Origin: Micromonospora chaiyaphumensis
GTDB taxonomy: Bacteria; Actinomycetota; Actinomycetes; Mycobacteriales; Micromonosporaceae
Length of the DNA: 64,000 nucleotides
Direction: 5' to 3'
NCBI RefSeq assembly: GCF_900091435.1
Contig: NZ_FMCS01000008.1
Coordinates: forward strand, 186,001-250,000
Part shown: in pieces, positions 1 to 7,562 of the stretch
Layout of the letters: every line of letters starts with the position of its first letter
Numbering within the stretch: position 1 is the first letter of the stretch
Notes under the pieces: generated by a model
The model's input: only the letters and a program-made list of their open reading frames with translations
Database searches by the model: none
Told to the model about the DNA's origin: nothing
Translations under genes and position numbers: made by a program

Positions 1-843
1 GAACGAGCAGACCACGAAGTTCGGGCCCTGGAAGGTCTGGTGCACCGGTGGCGGCTGGTGGATCCGGCCGGTGATCGGCTCGAAGTCGTGGATGGAGAAC
101 GCCCACGGGTACATGTGCCCGTCCCAGCCGACCACGTCGAACGGGTGGTTCGCGTAGACGTACCTGGTCCACCCGCGCCGGTGCCGGACCAGCACCTCCA
201 CGTCGGTCTCGTCGACCAGGAGCGGCGTGTCCGGCCCGCGGACGTCGCGCTCGCAGTAGGGGGAGTGCTCCAGGAACTGGCCGCGCACCGAGAGGTAGCG
301 CTTGGGCGGGCCGACGTGGCCGGCGGCCTCGATGGCGAGCAGCCGGGTCGGCTCGTCGCCGGTGGGCACGAGGCGGTGGATGGTCGAGGTGGGGATGATG
401 ACGTAGTCGCCGGCCACCGCTTCGAGCACGCCGAACGGCGACTCCACCCGCAGCGTGCCGGACTCCAGGTAGAGGCAGTGGTCGCCGGTGGCGTCCCGGA
501 ACAGCGGTGAGGGCCGGTCGGCCAGCACGTACGCGATCCGCACGTCGTCGTTGGCGAGCAGGTACTGGCGGCCGAGCACCGGGTCCGCGCCGGCGCCGTC
601 GAGCTTGTGGGTGCGCAGGTGCCGGGGCTTGAGCGGCAGGTTGGGCACCCGGGTGAAGGCGGGCGGGGTGAACTCCTCGGCGGCCACGATCGCGGTGGGC
701 GCGTGCCGGTGGTAGAGCAGCGAGGAGTCGGAGGAGAAGCCTTCCTGGCCGACCAGCTCCTCGGCGTAGAGCGTGCCGTCGGGCTGGCGGAACTGGGTGT
801 GGCGCTTGCGGGGCACCTCGCCGACGCTGCGGTAGTACGGCAT
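1..843 (-). CDS. hmgA: homogentisate 1,2-dioxygenase, C-terminus cut by window edge
   Basis: Opens the aromatic ring of homogentisate with O2 to give maleylacetoacetate in tyrosine and phenylalanine breakdown; a cytosolic non-haem iron cupin enzyme. The visible 281 codons start at an ATG (MPYYRSVGEVPRKRHTQFR) and carry family segments such as GDYVIIPTSTIHR and HPFDVVGWDGHMYPW. The first of these matches the cupin fold and the second the region before the iron ligands, which lie in the missing part. The gene is divergent from an uncharacterised gene at 938 that precedes fahA, with a perfect palindrome at 880-896 between them. The family assignment is firm; only the 3' end is missing. Confidence 0.95.
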   Translation of the reverse strand, partial: MPYYRSVGEVPRKRHTQFRQPDGTLYAEELVGQEGFSSDSSLLYHRHAPTAIVAAEEFTPPAFTRVPNLPLKPRHLRTHKLDGAGADPVLGRQYLLANDDVRIAYVLADRPSPLFRDATGDHCLYLESGTLRVESPFGVLEAVAGDYVIIPTSTIHRLVPTGDEPTRLLAIEAAGHVGPPKRYLSVRGQFLEHSPYCERDVRGPDTPLLVDETDVEVLVRHRRGWTRYVYANHPFDVVGWDGHMYPWAFSIHDFEPITGRIHQPPPVHQTFQGPNFVVCSF

Positions 844-879
844 CTCGCCTCCCGATATGTCCCGTTCTCCGGCCGGGAA

Positions 880-896
880 CGTCCGATAATCGGACG
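880..896. promoter_or_regulatory. 17-bp palindrome between hmgA and the fahA-linked gene, candidate operator
   Basis: CGTCCGATAATCGGACG is a perfect inverted repeat of two 8-bp arms around one central base. It sits in the 94-bp gap between the divergent hmgA and 938 genes, where one regulator could control both. Related half-site-like words, TGTCCCGTTC near 859 and TGTCCGTTCC near 902, flank it. The sequence is directly visible; the operator role and the identity of the regulator are inference. Confidence 0.55.
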
Positions 897-937
897 CAGT
901 TGTCCGTTCCTTGTAGCGTCCCGTAGATTCTTGTCTC

Positions 938-1795
938 GTGTCAACGCAGGTGCCCCGCCTCTTCGCCGGCCTGGTCGACGACGCGGCGGTCTTCCCGCCC
1001 GGCAGCGCCGCGCTGCCGGACGCCGTGACCGCCCATCACCGGCACCGGGCCGGCTGGTACGCCGACCTCGTCGGCCCGCTGCTGCTGCCCGCCTCGACCC
1101 TGCCCGACCTGCCCGACCTGCTCGCCGCGGAGGCGACCCTGGCGGTCGGCGTGATCGGCGACGTGCCGGTCGGCCGGCTGGAGGAGTCCCTCGCGGAGGC
1201 GGACGCCCGGCTCGCCGTCCGCCAGGTCGAGGCGCCCGTCGCCAAGCGCGGCGAGGACCCGCAACCCGGCCTGGCCGACCTGCTCAAGCTCGCCGAGCGC
1301 CTCGGCGGCACCACCGTCTACGCGGAGGTCCCGCTGACCTTCGGGCTGATGGGCGCGCTGGACGCCCTCGCCGAGGCGCGGGCCGGCGGGCTGCCCGTGG
1401 CCGCCAAGTTCCGCACCGGCGGGCTGGCCGCCGAGCTCTTCCCGACCCCGGTCGAGCTGGCCGCGGTGATCTGCGCCTGCCGCGACCGGGAGCTGCCGTT
1501 CAAGCTGACCGCCGGGCTGCACCAGGCGATCCGGCATCGGGACCCGGAGACCGGCTTCACCCACCACGGGTTCGTCAACGTGCTGGCGGCGACGCTGGCC
1601 GCCACCGGGGGCGCCGAGGTGGCCGGCGTGGCCGAGCTGCTCGGCGCCACCGACCCGCTCCGGGTGGTCGAGCCGGCCCGGTCGGAGCGGGAGGCCGAGC
1701 GCCCGCTCTGGGTCGGCTACGGCTCGTGCAGCATCTCCGAACCACTGACCGATCTGATCCGGCTGGGGCTGGTGAACGGGGGCTATGAGGAATGA
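938..1795 (+). CDS. uncharacterised protein of the hmgA-fahA cluster
   Basis: A 285-residue soluble protein that I do not recognise as a characterised enzyme. It starts at GTG (MSTQVPRLFAGLVDDAAVF) and has no signal peptide or membrane segment. Alternating hydrophobic strands and Ala-rich helices, with well-defined polar motifs at the ends of predicted strands (AAKFRTGG near residue 150, PFKLTAGLHQAIRH near 190, GYGSCSISEP near the C-terminus), suggest a beta/alpha barrel enzyme with conserved Lys, Arg and His. It lies between hmgA and fahA and its last codons run into a repeat, so a role in homogentisate breakdown is likely from context. A maleylacetoacetate isomerase is the step with no gene here, but there is no direct evidence that this protein performs it. 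Confidence 0.8.
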   Translation: MSTQVPRLFAGLVDDAAVFPPGSAALPDAVTAHHRHRAGWYADLVGPLLLPASTLPDLPDLLAAEATLAVGVIGDVPVGRLEESLAEADARLAVRQVEAPVAKRGEDPQPGLADLLKLAERLGGTTVYAEVPLTFGLMGALDALAEARAGGLPVAAKFRTGGLAAELFPTPVELAAVICACRDRELPFKLTAGLHQAIRHRDPETGFTHHGFVNVLAATLAATGGAEVAGVAELLGATDPLRVVEPARSEREAERPLWVGYGSCSISEPLTDLIRLGLVNGGYEE

Positions 1796-1871
1796 GCGAG
1801 CGCAGCGAGCGAATCAGCAGGCTCAGCGCGATGGTGCCTCATGGCGCCACGGAGCGAAGCGGAGTGGCGGC
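1785..1871 (+). repeat. interspersed repeat element upstream of fahA
   Basis: An 87-bp low-complexity block that starts within the last codons of the preceding gene and ends exactly at the fahA start. It contains GAGCGAGCGCAGCGAGCG and a hairpin with arms CGCCAC (1845-1850) and GTGGCG (1864-1869) around a 13-nt loop. It reads open in the fahA frame but encodes only an Arg/Gln/Ala-rich extension absent from the family. I recall similar blocks next to genes in Micromonospora and Salinispora genomes; this is memory, not a search. There is no second copy in this window. Confidence 0.55.
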
Positions 1872-3071
1872 ATGAGCTGGGTGTCGGGTGCGGCGGGTTC
1901 GCCGTACGGGGTGAGCAACCTGCCCTACGGGGTGTTCCGGCAGGGCGACCGCGAGCCGCGGATCGGCGTGCGCATCGGTGACTTCGTGCTGGACCTGGCG
2001 GGCGCGGAGGCCGCCGGGCTGGTGCTGGCCGCCGGTGCGCTCGGCCGGCCCACCCTCAACGACTTCATGGCGCTCGGCCGTCCGCAGTGGACCGCCGTGC
2101 GACAGCGGGTCACCGAGCTGCTCACCGACCCGGCGCACCGGGCGGCCGTGGAGCCGCTGCTGGTGCCGCTGCGCGAGGTGGAGCTGCTGCTCCCGTTCGA
2201 GGTGGCCGACTACGTCGACTTCTACTCGTCCGAGCACCACGCGTCGAACGTCGGGCAGATCTTCCGGCCCGGCCAGCCGCCGCTGCTGCCGAACTGGAAG
2301 CACGTGCCGATCGGCTACCACGGCCGCGCCGGCACCGTGGTCGTCTCGGGCACCCCCGTCGTCCGCCCCACCGGCCAGCGGGCCACCGCGCAGGGCCCGA
2401 CCACCGGCGCCTCCGTACGGCTGGACATCGAGGCCGAGGTCGGCTTCGTGGTCGGGGTGCCGAGCCGGCTCGGTGACCGGGTCTCCGTCGCGGACTTCGC
2501 CGACCACGTCTTCGGGGTGGTGCTGGTCAACGACTGGTCGGCCCGGGACATCCAGGCCTGGGAGTACCAGCCGCTCGGGCCGTTCCTGGGCAAGTCCTTC
2601 GCCACCTCGGTCTCGGCCTGGGTCACGCCGCTGGACGCGCTGGCCGACGCCTTCGTCCCCGCGCCCGACCAGGACCCACCGGTGCAGGACTACCTGCGCG
2701 ACACCCCGCACCTCGGGCTGGACCTGAGCCTGTCGGTGGAGTGGAACGGCGAGCGGGTCGCCGAGCCGCCCTTCGCCACCATGTACTGGACGCCGGCCCA
2801 GCAGCTCGCCCACCTCACGGTCAACGGCGCCTCGCTGCGCACCGGCGACCTCTACGCCTCCGGCACCGTCTCCGGGCCGGAGCGCGGGCAGGTCGGCTCG
2901 TTCCTGGAGCTGACCTGGGGCGGAGCCGAGCCGGTGAAGTTCGCCGACGGCGCCGCCCGGACCTTCCTGGAGGACGGCGACACGGTGACGATCACCGCCA
3001 CGGCACCCGGCCCGGACGGCACCACCGTCGCCCTGGGCGAGGTCACCGGGAGGATCCTTCCGGCCCGCTGA
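1872..3071 (+). CDS. fahA: fumarylacetoacetase
   Basis: Hydrolyses fumarylacetoacetate to fumarate and acetoacetate, the last step of the homogentisate pathway. The 399-residue protein has the N-terminal FAH domain (about 1-110) and the catalytic domain with DFYSSEHHASNVGQIFRP, the metal-binding EAE pair in DIEAEVGF, and NDWSARDIQAWEYQPLGPF followed by GKSF. An upstream in-frame ATG at 1785 would add 29 residues made wholly from a repeat element, so the ATG at 1872 (MSWVSGAAGSPYG) is preferred. It follows the uncharacterised 938 gene closely and is probably co-transcribed with it. A strong hairpin follows at 3090-3124. Confidence 0.95.
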   Translation: MSWVSGAAGSPYGVSNLPYGVFRQGDREPRIGVRIGDFVLDLAGAEAAGLVLAAGALGRPTLNDFMALGRPQWTAVRQRVTELLTDPAHRAAVEPLLVPLREVELLLPFEVADYVDFYSSEHHASNVGQIFRPGQPPLLPNWKHVPIGYHGRAGTVVVSGTPVVRPTGQRATAQGPTTGASVRLDIEAEVGFVVGVPSRLGDRVSVADFADHVFGVVLVNDWSARDIQAWEYQPLGPFLGKSFATSVSAWVTPLDALADAFVPAPDQDPPVQDYLRDTPHLGLDLSLSVEWNGERVAEPPFATMYWTPAQQLAHLTVNGASLRTGDLYASGTVSGPERGQVGSFLELTWGGAEPVKFADGAARTFLEDGDTVTITATAPGPDGTTVALGEVTGRILPAR

Positions 3072-3089
3072 GTCACCCTGTTCACTCTC

Positions 3090-3124
3090 CGTCCCCGGTC
3101 GCACCCGCTGTGCGACCGGGGACG
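3090..3124 (+). terminator. hairpin terminator after fahA
   Basis: A perfect 14-bp stem, CGTCCCCGGTCGCA and its complement, around a 7-nt loop, followed by TTTCCTT. It begins about 18 nt after the fahA stop and probably ends the 938-fahA transcript. Confidence 0.75.
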
Positions 3125-3212
3125 TTTCCTTCGCCGTTGATCGTCGCGGATTGCGTACGCCCCGGCGGTGCGGGCCGGGGCGCACCCGAGTGCAACAGAA
3201 AGGACAGTGGCG

Positions 3213-3422
3213 ATGACCGAGTTGACCGGCGCCGTCTGGCGCACCAGCAGCCGCTCCAACGATCAGGGCCTCTGCGTCGAGGTGGCGACCAACGTGGTCG
3301 CCGCGCACGGCGTGGTGGGCGTACGCGACTCGAAGGACCCCCAGGGTCCGGCGCTCGCGGTCAGCCCACCGGGCTGGACGGCGTTCGTCGCCGCGATCCG
3401 GGGTGACGCCCTCCGTCCCTGA
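3213..3422 (+). CDS. DUF397 domain protein
   Basis: A 69-residue protein that is almost entirely one DUF397 domain: WRTSSRSNDQGLCVEVA near the N-terminus, VGVRDSKDPQGPALAVSP in the middle and WTAFVAAIR at the end. In actinomycetes these small proteins usually lie next to an XRE-type regulator of the WhiJ kind and are thought to modulate it. Here no such partner is adjacent, so this is an orphan copy. The ATG at 3213 is chosen for the AAAGGACA ribosome site just upstream. The domain has no known biochemical activity. Confidence 0.85.
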   Translation: MTELTGAVWRTSSRSNDQGLCVEVATNVVAAHGVVGVRDSKDPQGPALAVSPPGWTAFVAAIRGDALRP

Positions 3423-3530
3423 CCGCTCGCCGCGCCCGGTGCCCCGGTCGGGGCACCGGTGGTGGAAATGTCACCGCAAGGCTCCCCTTACCCGGTGACG
3501 GCCCGTACCGTGGACGACACGGGAGGTGCC

Positions 3531-4013
3531 ATGTCGACGGTGACGGTTTCCGCATTCATCGAAGCGCAGGACGTCGACGTCTGGCGGCTCCTCACCGACC
3601 TCCCGGCGCGGGCCGACTGGTTGTCCGCGGTCGGCGCGGTCGACGTCCTCAGCCCCGGCGACCTCGGGCCCGGCACCGCCTGGCGGGAGACCCGGGTCCG
3701 GCCCGACGGCGTCGCCGAGGCGGAGGAGTTCCTGGTGGTCGAGGCGGTCGCCCCCGCCCGGCTGGTGCTCATCTCGAGCGGCGCGGGCGCGGACTACCGG
3801 ATCACCTGGACGCTGCGCACCGTCGAGCGCCGGCGGCGCGGCTGCACCGAGGTCACCGTCGAGCACGAGGCCGTGCCGACCCGACCGTACGGGCGGGTGC
3901 TGGCGCTGATCCTCGGTGGCCTGGCCGCCCGTGCGGTGGAGGGCGCCCTCCGCCGTGACCTGGCCGACCTGGCGCTCGCCGTCGGGCCCACCCGGTCCGC
4001 CGAGGCCGCCTGA
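3531..4013 (+). CDS. SRPBCC (START-like) family protein
   Basis: A 160-residue protein of the polyketide cyclase/START-like fold that forms a hydrophobic pocket. It shows the usual opening (VSAFIEAQDVDVWRLLTDLPARADWL), the central W-containing strands (GTAWRETRVRPDG, DYRITWTLRTVE) and the C-terminal long helix (GGLAARAVEGALRRDLADLA). The ligand is unknown. The start ATG is preceded by GGGAGGTGCC; an upstream in-frame GTG at 3459 would add non-family residues. It lies alone between DUF397 and a beta-propeller gene, so context gives little help. Confidence 0.8.
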   Translation: MSTVTVSAFIEAQDVDVWRLLTDLPARADWLSAVGAVDVLSPGDLGPGTAWRETRVRPDGVAEAEEFLVVEAVAPARLVLISSGAGADYRITWTLRTVERRRRGCTEVTVEHEAVPTRPYGRVLALILGGLAARAVEGALRRDLADLALAVGPTRSAEAA

Positions 4014-4109
4014 GCCGAGCGGGCCGCCGCCCGTCCCCGGCCCGGCGCACGTGACGCCGCGCGGCGTCCGGGAGCCGCCGCTGGGTAGGGTGCCGGGCGG
4101 AGGTGCGGC

Positions 4110-5360
4110 ATGGGCAAGCCCGCGGGGCGGCGGATCCTGGTGGCGGTCGTGGCGGTGCTGGCCGTCGCGGCGTCGGCCGCCGTGGTCCTCCGGGTCCTCG
4201 CGCCCGCCGAGGTCGAGACGGTCGCCCGGGGCGCGTACCCGGCCGCGCCGAGCCCGCCGGTCGGGGTGATCGGCCGGCTGCCGGTGGCGCCGCTGGTTGT
4301 GGACGGCCGCCTCCGCGTCTACGCGGGCGCCCGGCAGGTGTACGCGGACCAGCCGGTCTCCGGCAAGCACCGGGTCACCCCGTTCTGGTCGTACCGCCGC
4401 TGGCCGGCCAAGCTGGTCGGGGTGCTCGCCGACGGCACCACGGTGGTCAGCCGCTGGTCCGACGGGAAGCTGGTGGCGCTGGACGCGCGTACCGGACGGG
4501 TCGCCTGGCGGGCCGACGGGCCGGAGCCGGGCGCGGTGCCGAAGCCCCGCCGCACCTACGCCGCCACGGTCTGGGACCCGGCCGGGCTGCATGTCACCCG
4601 CGCCGCCGACGGCCGTACCGTCCTGGTCGCCGCCGGCCCCGGCGCGGTCGGCGGGTACGCGCTGGCGGACGGCCGCCCGCTGTGGCGGTCGGCGGTGGTG
4701 CGTGGCTGCCGCACCGACGTGGGCACCACGGCCACCGGTGAACTGGTCGGGGTGGACACCTGCGCGGGGCCGGCCGCGGTCGAGTTCCGCGACGCCGCGA
4801 CCGGCGCGGTACGGACCCGCTGGCGACCGCCGGACGCCCCGGACCGGCTCGTGGTGACGCCGGTGGGCTGCCGGGACGGGCACTCGGCGTGCCGCGGGCT
4901 GCGCACCTCGGGGCAGGGCGACGAGACCGGCCGGGGCTGGCTGGTCGGCGCGGGCGAGCCGGTGGCCGCCTCCGCCCTGGACGGCCCGGACACCGAGCTG
5001 GACGGCGAGCACGCGGTGTCGGCGGCCGGTGGCGTGGTCATCGGAAGGTCCGCCCGGACCGGGGAGGAGCTGTGGCGCCGGGCCGACCTCGGCACGGTCC
5101 GGATCCTCGCGACCGAGCCGGGCCGGGTGCACCTGCTGACCGAGCGGCGGGAGCTGGTGACGCTGGACCCGACCACCGGGGCGGAGCGATCCCGGTTCGT
5201 CCTGGACATCGGCCGGGACGGGACCGGCTGGCAGCCGGGTCGGGCGCATGCGGTGGACGGCTACGTGGCGGTGGAGCGGCTACGCGAGGAGGCCCGGCCG
5301 GACGACGACGACCAGGGGTACTTCCTCATGGCCGAGCCGGTGCTCCTCGCCGCGACCTGA
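4110..5360 (+). CDS. membrane-anchored PQQ-like beta-propeller protein
   Basis: A 416-residue protein with a short basic N-terminus and one hydrophobic segment (about residues 8-30, ILVAVVAVLAVAASAAVVL). A long extracytoplasmic region follows, made of PQQ-like blades, for example VALDARTGRVAWRADGP near 130 and ELVTLDPTTGAERSRF near 350. Such folds act as scaffolds or sensors; no catalytic residues are evident. The start has a good GGAGGTGCGGC ribosome site and a TAGGGT -10-like word at 4086-4091. A paralogue of the same design lies at 10202. The biological role is unknown. Confidence 0.75.
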   Translation: MGKPAGRRILVAVVAVLAVAASAAVVLRVLAPAEVETVARGAYPAAPSPPVGVIGRLPVAPLVVDGRLRVYAGARQVYADQPVSGKHRVTPFWSYRRWPAKLVGVLADGTTVVSRWSDGKLVALDARTGRVAWRADGPEPGAVPKPRRTYAATVWDPAGLHVTRAADGRTVLVAAGPGAVGGYALADGRPLWRSAVVRGCRTDVGTTATGELVGVDTCAGPAAVEFRDAATGAVRTRWRPPDAPDRLVVTPVGCRDGHSACRGLRTSGQGDETGRGWLVGAGEPVAASALDGPDTELDGEHAVSAAGGVVIGRSARTGEELWRRADLGTVRILATEPGRVHLLTERRELVTLDPTTGAERSRFVLDIGRDGTGWQPGRAHAVDGYVAVERLREEARPDDDDQGYFLMAEPVLLAAT

Positions 5361-5369
5361 GCCGGTAAC

Positions 5370-5398
5370 TCGACAAAACGGACAAAACCCCCTATACT
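5370..5398 (+). promoter_or_regulatory. near-consensus sigma-70 promoter in a convergent gap
   Basis: TCGACA (5370-5375), a 17-nt spacer and TATACT (5393-5398) match the vegetative promoter pattern closely, which is rare in this GC-rich window. It points rightward, yet the next gene downstream is on the opposite strand. The predicted transcript would start near 5405 and run straight into the 17-bp hairpin at 5422-5464, so it may make a small RNA. Confidence 0.5.
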
Positions 5399-5421
5399 TC
5401 CTACATCCCGCCGGTCGAGGC

Positions 5422-5464
5422 GTCCGGGGCCGGTCCGTAGGGGGTTGACGGACCGGCCCCGGAC
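5422..5464. terminator. strong hairpin between convergent genes
   Basis: A perfect 17-bp stem (GTCCGGGGCCGGTCCGT and its complement) around a 9-nt loop, ending 8 nt before the stop of the minus-strand aminotransferase gene. There is no U-tract. It may end transcription from both sides, or form the body of a small RNA started at 5370-5398. Confidence 0.65.
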
Positions 5465-5472
5465 CTGCGCGG

Positions 5473-6576
5473 TCAGGCCAGCGCGGCCTCGGCGGCGGCC
5501 AGGAAGGCGTCGTTCTCGGCCGGCGTGCCGATGGTGACCCGCACGCCGTCGCCGGGGAACGGCCGGACGATCACACCGCGCGCCTCACACGCCCGGCCGA
5601 ACTCGACGGCCCGGTCGCCCAGCGGCAGCCAGACGAAGTTGGCCTGGCTCTCCGGCACGTCCGGGACGAACTTGCGCAGCGCCTCGGTGACCCGGTCCCG
5701 CTCGGCGACCACCAGCGCGCAGCGCCGCTCGACCTCGGAGGCCTGCGCGAGTGCCGCCAGCGCGCCGGCCTGGGCGGCCATGCTGGTGGAGAAGGGGGTG
5801 ACCACCTTGCGCACGGCAGCGGCCACGGTCGGCTCGGCGACCAGCCAGCCGATCCGCAGGCCGGCCAGGCCCCACGCCTTGGACAGGGTGCGCAGCACCG
5901 CCACGTTCGGCCGGTCCAGGTAGCTCAGGCCGTCCGGCACCTCGGGGTCGGTGACGAACTCCCGGTACGCCTCGTCGATCACCACGAGCACGTCGTCCGG
6001 CACCGCGTCGAGGAAGCGGTCCAGCTCGGCCTCGCGGACCGCCGTGCCGGTCGGGTTGTTCGGGTTGCAGACCAGGATCATCCGGGTCCGGTCGGTCACC
6101 GCCGCCGCCATCGAGGCGAGGTCGTGGCCGTGGCCCGCGTCGTTCGGCACCCGCACGCTGGTCGCGCCGCTGGTCGCCGCGATGATCGGGTACGCCTCGA
6201 ACGACCGCCACGAGTAGAGCAGCTCGTCGCCGGGGAGGCAGGTGGCCCGCACCAGGTGCTCGGCCAGCGCCACCGAGCCGCAGCCGGTGGCGATCCGGTC
6301 GGCGTCCACGCCGTACCGCTCGGCGAGGGCCTGCCGCAGCGCCACCACGCCCATGTCCGGGTAACGGTGCGAACCGGCCACGGCCTCGGCGACCGCCTCC
6401 ACGACGCCGGGCAGCGGGCCGTAGGGGACCTCGTTGCTGGCCAGCTTGATCGCCTCGGGCAGGCCCAGCTCGCGGGCCAGGTCGGCCGGGCTCCGCCCGG
6501 GCACGTAGTTGGGCAGCGCGTCCAGGTCGGCGCGGGTGAGCCGCAGCGGAGGCTGGTGACGTCCGGTGTCGGTCAT
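5473..6576 (-). CDS. pat: aromatic amino acid aminotransferase (Pat, HisC family)
   Basis: A 367-residue fold type I PLP enzyme. The PLP lysine is Lys233 in LSKAWGLAGLRIGW, with CNPNNPTG earlier. Family-specific words GCGSVALAEHLV and YSWRSFEAYPI resemble the mycobacterial Pat/HisC2 group, which transaminates phenylpyruvate and 4-hydroxyphenylpyruvate, rather than the biosynthetic HisC. It is the last gene of a minus-strand run behind hppD and two RDD genes, overlapping its upstream neighbour by ATGA. That context supports a role in supplying 4-hydroxyphenylpyruvate from tyrosine. Histidinol-phosphate transamination cannot be excluded from sequence alone. Confidence 0.85.
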   Translation of the reverse strand: MTDTGRHQPPLRLTRADLDALPNYVPGRSPADLARELGLPEAIKLASNEVPYGPLPGVVEAVAEAVAGSHRYPDMGVVALRQALAERYGVDADRIATGCGSVALAEHLVRATCLPGDELLYSWRSFEAYPIIAATSGATSVRVPNDAGHGHDLASMAAAVTDRTRMILVCNPNNPTGTAVREAELDRFLDAVPDDVLVVIDEAYREFVTDPEVPDGLSYLDRPNVAVLRTLSKAWGLAGLRIGWLVAEPTVAAAVRKVVTPFSTSMAAQAGALAALAQASEVERRCALVVAERDRVTEALRKFVPDVPESQANFVWLPLGDRAVEFGRACEARGVIVRPFPGDGVRVTIGTPAENDAFLAAAEAALA

Positions 6577-7562
6577 GGGGTGTCTCCCGGAGGGTTGGCG
6601 CGGTCGCGCGGGGTGGTACGGGTGTCGGGCCGGGTGCGGGGGAGCTGGACCACCACGGTCTGCGCCCGCTTGTCGTGCAGGGCCTGGCGCAGCGGCTGGT
6701 CGAAGAGCGGGGAGACCGCGTCGACGAACTGGAGCAGCAGGCCCAGGCCGCAGCAGTACCAGAGCAGGGTGGGCAGGCCGAGGGTGCTCCAGCGTCGGGT
6801 GGCCCGGCCGAAGCCGAGTGGCTGGTCCGCCTCGACCGGCAGGGCGCGGATGCCCACCAGCCGCTTGCCGAAGGTCTGCCCGCGGGCGGCCATCGAGGGC
6901 ACCTCGTAAGCGAACCAGAGCGCGGTGGCGATCAGCAGGATGGCGATCTGGAGCCCGGCGGCCTGCTCGCCCGGCTGGGGCAGCCCGTCGGTGGAGGTGT
7001 CCCCGGCCAGCGACCGGCGCACCGACTCGCGCAGGTACGGGGAGATCTCCTCGATGTAGCGCCAGACGAACCAGCCGTTGACCACGGCGTTGAGCAGGAA
7101 TACCACGCCGAAGTCGATGAGCCGGGCGACCAGCCGGGCGCCGTACGAGGCGAGCGGCAGCCCGTGCGGGCGCGGGGCCGGCGGCCGCCCGGGCCACCCC
7201 GGGTACGGCCAGCCCGGCGGCGGCCCCTGCTGGCCGGGCTGTCCCGGCCAGGGGCCGGCCTGTCCCGGCTGTCCCGGCCAGGGGCCGGGCTGGGTCGGCT
7301 GTCCCGGCCACGGCTGGCCGTGGCCACCGGCCGGCGGGCCCGGGAACGGCCCGACGGGGGGACCGCCCGGGGCGGGCTGGGCCGACTGCGGCGCGGCCGC
7401 GGCGGGGGCCGGTACGGGGGCGGGAGCCGCCTCGGGCGGCGGTGGTCCGTCGGGCGGGGTGGCGTCGACCGGGATCGGCGCGCCGATCCACCCCTCGCCG
7501 TCCCAGTACCGGCGGGTCTCGGGATCGGCGGGGTCGACGTACCAGCCGGGCTGCACACTCAC
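6573..7562 (-). CDS. RDD family membrane protein with N-terminal DUF2510
   Basis: A 329-residue protein. Residues 1-25 (PGWYVDPADPETRRYWDGEGW) form a DUF2510 motif. A Pro/Gly-rich linker with repeated GPWPGQPGQ-like units follows (about 30-130), and then a C-terminal RDD domain (about 130-310) with ASYGARLVARLIDF at its start and several membrane segments. RDD proteins are poorly understood; some work as ion or osmolyte transporters. The start overlaps the upstream RDD gene by GTGA and its stop overlaps pat by ATGA, so it is translationally coupled on both sides inside a tyrosine-catabolic operon. Confidence 0.85.
   Translation of the reverse strand: MSVQPGWYVDPADPETRRYWDGEGWIGAPIPVDATPPDGPPPPEAAPAPVPAPAAAAPQSAQPAPGGPPVGPFPGPPAGGHGQPWPGQPTQPGPWPGQPGQAGPWPGQPGQQGPPPGWPYPGWPGRPPAPRPHGLPLASYGARLVARLIDFGVVFLLNAVVNGWFVWRYIEEISPYLRESVRRSLAGDTSTDGLPQPGEQAAGLQIAILLIATALWFAYEVPSMAARGQTFGKRLVGIRALPVEADQPLGFGRATRRWSTLGLPTLLWYCCGLGLLLQFVDAVSPLFDQPLRQALHDKRAQTVVVQLPRTRPDTRTTPRDRANPPGDTP

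Noticed and set aside
5473-6576. Histidine biosynthetic hisC
   Set aside because: No other his genes nearby; sequence words and linkage to hppD favour the aromatic Pat group.
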